Below are positions 4,931-8,228 of a DNA stretch of 8,228 bases, piece by piece. Source of the stretch: Treponema sp. (lineage in GTDB: Bacteria > Spirochaetota > Spirochaetia > Treponematales > Treponemataceae); the NCBI GenBank assembly GCA_017613485.1, contig JAGADS010000204.1:1-8228 (forward strand). The letters are read 5' to 3'. The position numbers and the translations under genes were made by a program. A model generated the notes under the pieces. The model was not told where the DNA came from and ran no database searches. It saw nothing but the letters and a program-made list of their open reading frames with translations. How positions within the stretch are numbered: position 1 is the stretch's first letter; every line of letters starts with the position of its first letter.

Positions 4931-6637
4931 ATGTATTTTTTGCTTTTGATTTTAAAAACACCAAACGGCCTTCTCTCTGTGGGAATATTTTTGTATTCCG
5001 TAATCCTTGCATTTGTTTGTCCACGCCTAAAGCGCAACGGAAAGAAACTTGCCCTGTGGATTTTATGCCTTATTCCTCTTGTAATTGCATTGATTCACTT
5101 CCTCATTTATGGAACGCTTACGTTCTGGGCGTTCAAATATCTTTATCTTGAATGTCTTATTCCCCTGCTCAATCTGCTTCCTGGTAAAAAGAAAAAGGCT
5201 CTTGCGGTAAAATCAATTTTATCTTCAATCCTGAGCTTTATTTTCTTTTTTGTATTTTTGCCTAATCAGATAGGTTCTGCCAAGGTCCATAATTTTAGCC
5301 GTGGCAGTTTTACAAAAAGTTTTTCCAGAATGCTTGATACATTGGAAAAAGAATATGTCCTTAACAGCTGGAAACAAATTGATTACGATTCCCTGCGTTC
5401 AAGATATATGCCCCAGGTTCAAATGGCGGAGGACAATAACGATGAGACCGAGTATGCCAAAATAATTGTTGAGGTTCTCTACAGGTTCTATGACTCGCAT
5501 GTTCATTCACACCTGGTACCTTCACTTTATTATGACACAAACGATATGTTTATAGGAAATGATTTTGGTTTTTCAATGATAAAGCTGAATGACGGAAGCA
5601 TAATCGCGGTTCTTGTTGATAAAGAAAGTGAGGCATATAAGCAGGGCATCCACGACGGAACGGAAATCCTTATGTGGAATAATCAGAGTATTCAAGATGC
5701 AGTTGATGAAGTTGAATGTGTCTCATCGGAACTTCAGTTTCCTGTAAAAAGCAACGAGGATTTTTTTAAGCCTATTTTTCTTGCAGGAAAAGTGGTGGAT
5801 CAAATCAACATGACATTCGTTCAGGATGAAGGCAAAGAGAAAAACATAACTTTGGAAAAAACACAAAGCGAGTACAACCGTGTCATAATTGCACTTACAA
5901 AAGCTCTTAACTGGGACCTGGAAGCAAGGAATTTCTATTCCACTATGCTTGATGATGAATGCGGTTATCTTCAGGTTGTTGTAGAAAGCTACGGGGAATT
6001 CTCGGATAATGTCTCGGCCTTGAGGCATGGATATTATCCCAAGCTCACAGAAATGTATGCTGAAAAAATTCAGGATCTTCTTGACCATGGAATGAAATAC
6101 CTTGTTGTTGACATTCGCAATAATGTCGGAGGTTATGATTCTGTTGCAGGTGCATTGGCTTCACTTTTTACTGACAAGAAAACACCAATGGTATCTTTCG
6201 GCTATGAGGATTCAAAAGGCTATCATATAGGAGAAACACAATATATCTTCCCCGACGGACGATATGCCACACTTCCTGTCGTTGTCCTTACAAATGCATC
6301 ATGTATGAGTGCAGGCGACGGCATGGCAAAATTCCTGAGCGACTGCCCCAATGTCACGCTAATGGGAATTACATCTTCCAGCGGTGTAAATCAAAATAAC
6401 GGCGGCATCATTTATCTTACAAAAAATATCGATGTTGTATATCCTGTTTTCCTAAGCCTCTCGTCCGATGCTGTGCCATTGATTGATACCGACCAGAACA
6501 GGGCAAACAGGATTCCGCTTGATGTTACAATTCCTATGACAAAAGAATTTGCATTAAAACTTTTCTCCGACGACAAGACAGACTACGAGCTTGAATATGC
6601 CACGAACTGGCTTCATCAAAAATATACAGAGAAATAA
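4931..6637 (+). CDS. Membrane-anchored S41 family peptidase with PDZ domain
   Basis: This 568-residue protein combines a multi-pass N-terminus with an S41 (C-terminal-processing or tricorn-like) serine peptidase. Hydrophobic segments at about 3-30, 39-61, 64-84 and 95-112 are separated by basic loops (RLKRNGKK, GKKKK), giving three or four membrane spans with the catalytic part likely outside the cytoplasm. A DSHVHSH motif lies at 188-194, and a PDZ-like region at about 209-256 includes SEAYKQGIHDGTEIL. The core shows VVDIRNNVGG (392-401) and the nucleophile region NASCMSAGDG (455-464), with Ser460 as probable nucleophile. The Lys expected about 25 residues later in CtpA-type enzymes is missing (G485). 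The ribosome binding site is poor: GGAG (4911-4914) is 16 bases from the ATG. No in-frame start exists upstream, because TAA lies at 4916. The natural substrate is unknown. Confidence 0.88.
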   Translation: MYFLLLILKTPNGLLSVGIFLYSVILAFVCPRLKRNGKKLALWILCLIPLVIALIHFLIYGTLTFWAFKYLYLECLIPLLNLLPGKKKKALAVKSILSSILSFIFFFVFLPNQIGSAKVHNFSRGSFTKSFSRMLDTLEKEYVLNSWKQIDYDSLRSRYMPQVQMAEDNNDETEYAKIIVEVLYRFYDSHVHSHLVPSLYYDTNDMFIGNDFGFSMIKLNDGSIIAVLVDKESEAYKQGIHDGTEILMWNNQSIQDAVDEVECVSSELQFPVKSNEDFFKPIFLAGKVVDQINMTFVQDEGKEKNITLEKTQSEYNRVIIALTKALNWDLEARNFYSTMLDDECGYLQVVVESYGEFSDNVSALRHGYYPKLTEMYAEKIQDLLDHGMKYLVVDIRNNVGGYDSVAGALASLFTDKKTPMVSFGYEDSKGYHIGETQYIFPDGRYATLPVVVLTNASCMSAGDGMAKFLSDCPNVTLMGITSSSGVNQNNGGIIYLTKNIDVVYPVFLSLSSDAVPLIDTDQNRANRIPLDVTIPMTKEFALKLFSDDKTDYELEYATNWLHQKYTEK

Positions 6638-6652
6638 GGCAAGGAGGTTATC

Positions 6653-7453
6653 ATGGATAATTTTGCAGATGAAAGGGACCACAAGATTCTAGAGGGCGAC
6701 AAGTATACGTTTTTTGTTTTGCGGCGTATCATTGGCGGAAAATGCGACTTGCTTTTGAGCGATCATGAGCATTTGATAGTATGTTATTCGCAAAGCCCGT
6801 TCCCGGTGTGGATATGGACATCAGATGATGCGACAACTGAACACATGGAAACAGCATATAATATTTGCAAGGAACACGGTTTCCTGGATCAAAAGCATAA
6901 CCTGAACGTAAAGTATGAGCTTGCAGAGTATTTTATTAAGCGTGCTGCCTCCGAGGGATTCAATTATTCAATCAAGACAAATCTTTTTGCCTACGACTGC
7001 CCCAAGATTGTGGAGGAAGACAAGATCACAAAGACCGATGGAACGATTCATGAATGCACCATGGATGACGTGGATCTTCTTGTTGAATTTAAAGATAAGT
7101 TCCATGCCGAGCTAAACATCGATATCAAGGACCGCGAAAGTTACAGGAAAGATTCAATTGAGCTTATAAATCAAAAGCGTGTTTTCTTGTGGAAGGATTC
7201 AAACGGCAATTATGTTGCAAGCTGCGATTTTGGAATCAACGGTACAATGGCAAGCATAGGCCTAGTATACACAGTGCCTGAATACCGCCGAAAGCATTAT
7301 GCAGAGAATCTTGTCTATCAGGTTACAAAAATTGTTGCAGACTTGGGATACATGCCGATGCTCTATACCGATGCAGATTACACAGCCTCAAACTCATGCT
7401 ATGTTAAAATCGGTTACGTTCTACGCGGAAAACTTTGCATGATCGGCCAGTGA
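6653..7453 (+). CDS. GNAT family acetyltransferase with N-terminal extension
   Basis: This 266-residue protein has a GNAT domain in its C-terminal half (about 131-266). Motif A is visible as IGLVYTVPEYRRKHYAENLV (202-221), where the beta strand is followed by the acetyl-CoA pyrophosphate loop R212-R213-K214-H215-Y216-A217. The usual Gly of the R-x-x-G-x-A loop is His here. The ending MLYTDADYTASNSCYVKIGY (236-255) is the common GNAT motif B with the Asn and Tyr that contact CoA. Residues 1-130 form an N-terminal region with ICKEHGF and YELAEYFIKRA, typical of two-part GNAT proteins of clostridia and treponemes. The acceptor is unknown. A strong AGGAGGT precedes the ATG, and the gap to the S41 gene is 15 bases, so the two genes are probably in one transcript. 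Confidence 0.88.
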   Translation: MDNFADERDHKILEGDKYTFFVLRRIIGGKCDLLLSDHEHLIVCYSQSPFPVWIWTSDDATTEHMETAYNICKEHGFLDQKHNLNVKYELAEYFIKRAASEGFNYSIKTNLFAYDCPKIVEEDKITKTDGTIHECTMDDVDLLVEFKDKFHAELNIDIKDRESYRKDSIELINQKRVFLWKDSNGNYVASCDFGINGTMASIGLVYTVPEYRRKHYAENLVYQVTKIVADLGYMPMLYTDADYTASNSCYVKIGYVLRGKLCMIGQ

Positions 7454-7456
7454 AAC

Positions 7457-7461
7457 AGGAG
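7457..7461 (+). promoter_or_regulatory. Ribosome binding site that selects a GTG start
   Basis: AGGAG lies six bases before GTG at 7468-7470, and no comparable site precedes the in-frame TTG at 7435, which is inside the GNAT gene. It overlaps no coding sequence: the GNAT stop codon TGA ends at 7453. Confidence 0.7.
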
Positions 7462-7467
7462 CTTAAC

Positions 7468-7977
7468 GTGGAGCTTGTAAAGACAGTTTTTGATTGTGCA
7501 AAAATCTACCGCTTAAAATCTCGAAGCGATAACCGTGGTCCCATGACCTGCATTTATGACGGAAGCATAGAAGATTTTGAGATAAAGGAGACACGCTCTT
7601 ACACAATGCCTAAAAAGGGAACGTTTTTTGGAATCCATTACCGCGAGGAAAAAGATCCCATGGCAAAGCTCGTCTCGGTTATAAAAGGCCGTGGCATGGA
7701 TTATCTTGTTGACCTCAGAAAGAATTCCCCGACATATCTTAAATGGGAATCAATTGAATTAAGTGCGGAAAATGCCCTTTCTGTTTTAGTCCCCGCAGGC
7801 ATAGGTCATGCATTTTTGTCTTTGGAAGATGATACCATCCACATGTTTTCATGCAACAAAGCAGGAAACGACGCCCACTCAAAGCAACTTAATTATGCAG
7901 ATAAAAAAATAGGGCTGCAACTCGCAATTCCGATTTCACGAATCTCAGATTACGATCTGCACGCCCCATGTTTGTAG
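7468..7977 (+). CDS. Divergent RmlC-type cupin (dTDP-4-dehydrorhamnose 3,5-epimerase family)
   Basis: This 169-residue protein follows RmlC almost without gaps: GTFFGIHYR (51-59), AKLVSVIKG (66-74), VDLRKNSPTYLKW (81-93), ELSAEN (97-102) and PAGIGHAFLSL (109-119). RmlC makes dTDP-4-dehydro-L-rhamnose for surface polysaccharides. The catalytic-base His (H57) and Lys (K67) remain. The Arg of the family motif RGLHxQ is Phe (F54), and the segment holding the catalytic Tyr in RmlC (TTDYYAPEHE) is replaced by CNKAGNDAHS (129-138) with no Tyr. The protein may be a one-centre epimerase, a keto-isomerase or a non-enzymatic sugar-nucleotide binder rather than a normal 3,5-epimerase. No other rhamnose genes are nearby. 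The start is GTG with AGGAG six bases upstream, 14 bases after the GNAT stop. Confidence 0.83.
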   Translation: MELVKTVFDCAKIYRLKSRSDNRGPMTCIYDGSIEDFEIKETRSYTMPKKGTFFGIHYREEKDPMAKLVSVIKGRGMDYLVDLRKNSPTYLKWESIELSAENALSVLVPAGIGHAFLSLEDDTIHMFSCNKAGNDAHSKQLNYADKKIGLQLAIPISRISDYDLHAPCL

Positions 7978-7987
7978 GCAGGATGTT

Positions 7988-8227
7988 TTAGCCGTTTACT
8001 GCCAGCTGAACATTAATCTTGTCAAAGTCAGTGTAATCGTATACCTTTCTAAAAAGCAGTTTTACAAGCTCGATTATTTCCTTGCTGTCATGGCCGACGT
8101 TCGCATAAATAAAGTCTTTATCTTGGGTCATCCCCTTGTAATTCGGATAGGATGAGTCTGCTTCTGATTGCTGAATGTTTTCATCAGCATAACCCAGGGT
8201 TTGTAATTCCTGTACTATCTGACTTGC
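7988..8227 (-). CDS. C-terminal fragment of an unrecognised protein
   Basis: Reading in from the right edge, one minus-strand frame stays open for 79 residues and ends at TAA (7990-7988); the other two minus-strand frames meet stops within 45 bases. The translated end has an acidic, Ser/Asp-rich stretch (NIQQSEADSSYPNY) followed by a mixed alpha/beta-like tail (DKDFIYANVGHDSKEIIELV, then DYTDFDKINVQLAVNG). I do not recognise a family. The start and most of the gene lie outside the window. The gene converges tail to tail with the RmlC-type gene, with only ten bases between the two stop codons and no clear terminator hairpin between them. Confidence 0.65.
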   Translation of the reverse strand, partial: ASQIVQELQTLGYADENIQQSEADSSYPNYKGMTQDKDFIYANVGHDSKEIIELVKLLFRKVYDYTDFDKINVQLAVNG

Positions 8228-8228
8228 A

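Noticed and set aside
7435..7467. An N-terminal extension of the RmlC-type protein starting at TTG 7435.
   Set aside because: The TTG lies inside the GNAT gene without a ribosome binding site. GTG at 7468 has AGGAG at ideal spacing, and the resulting N-terminus fits the fold.
7977..8003. GGCAG and CTGCC inverted repeat between the converging genes.
   Set aside because: The five-base arms are separated by 17 bases, lie partly in coding sequence and have no T-run on either side.

Overview
The window is a compact stretch of bacterial chromosome, mostly on the + strand, with moderately low G+C and good Shine-Dalgarno sites before several genes (AGGAGG before the genes at 3771 and 6653). The protein families (GH127 glycosidase, DUF4298, WYL regulator, DUF3781, SAP/DUF6434, GyrI-like, ClbS/DfsB) suggest an anaerobic gut or rumen bacterium. 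A Treponema-like spirochaete or a clostridial lineage would both fit, but the sequence alone does not decide this. No insertion sequence, CRISPR array, tRNA or rRNA is visible.

Left part (1-1092, minus strand): the N-terminal 262 residues of a GH127 beta-L-arabinofuranosidase-type glycosidase run off the left edge. Upstream, overlapping by 11 bases, is a small DUF4298 gene. The pair is probably co-transcribed and diverges from everything to the right.

Middle part (1225-4319, plus strand): a YafY-type WYL regulator is followed by four tightly packed genes: DUF3781, SAP/DUF6434, a GyrI-like protein and a ClbS/DfsB-family protein. The regulator and the four-gene operon each start with nearly the same control module: a TGACA-N6-TGTCA dyad, then an extended -10 box (TGATATAAT or TGATATACT), then an ATG exactly where transcription should begin. 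This suggests that the WYL protein controls itself and the operon through one operator, and that both mRNAs are leaderless. Members of both the GyrI-like and ClbS families are known to hydrolyse electrophilic cyclopropanes of DNA-alkylating natural products. The best reading of this block is therefore a regulated genotoxin-resistance operon, with two poorly known proteins (DUF3781, SAP/DUF6434) as possible new parts.

Right part (4351-7977, plus strand): a good sigma-70 promoter (TTGACA, 17 bases, AATAAT) starts a second unit coding for a Nudix hydrolase, a membrane-anchored S41 peptidase with a PDZ domain, a GNAT acetyltransferase and a divergent RmlC-type cupin that lacks key epimerase residues. 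The C-terminal 79 residues of an unrecognised minus-strand gene converge on this unit at the right edge.
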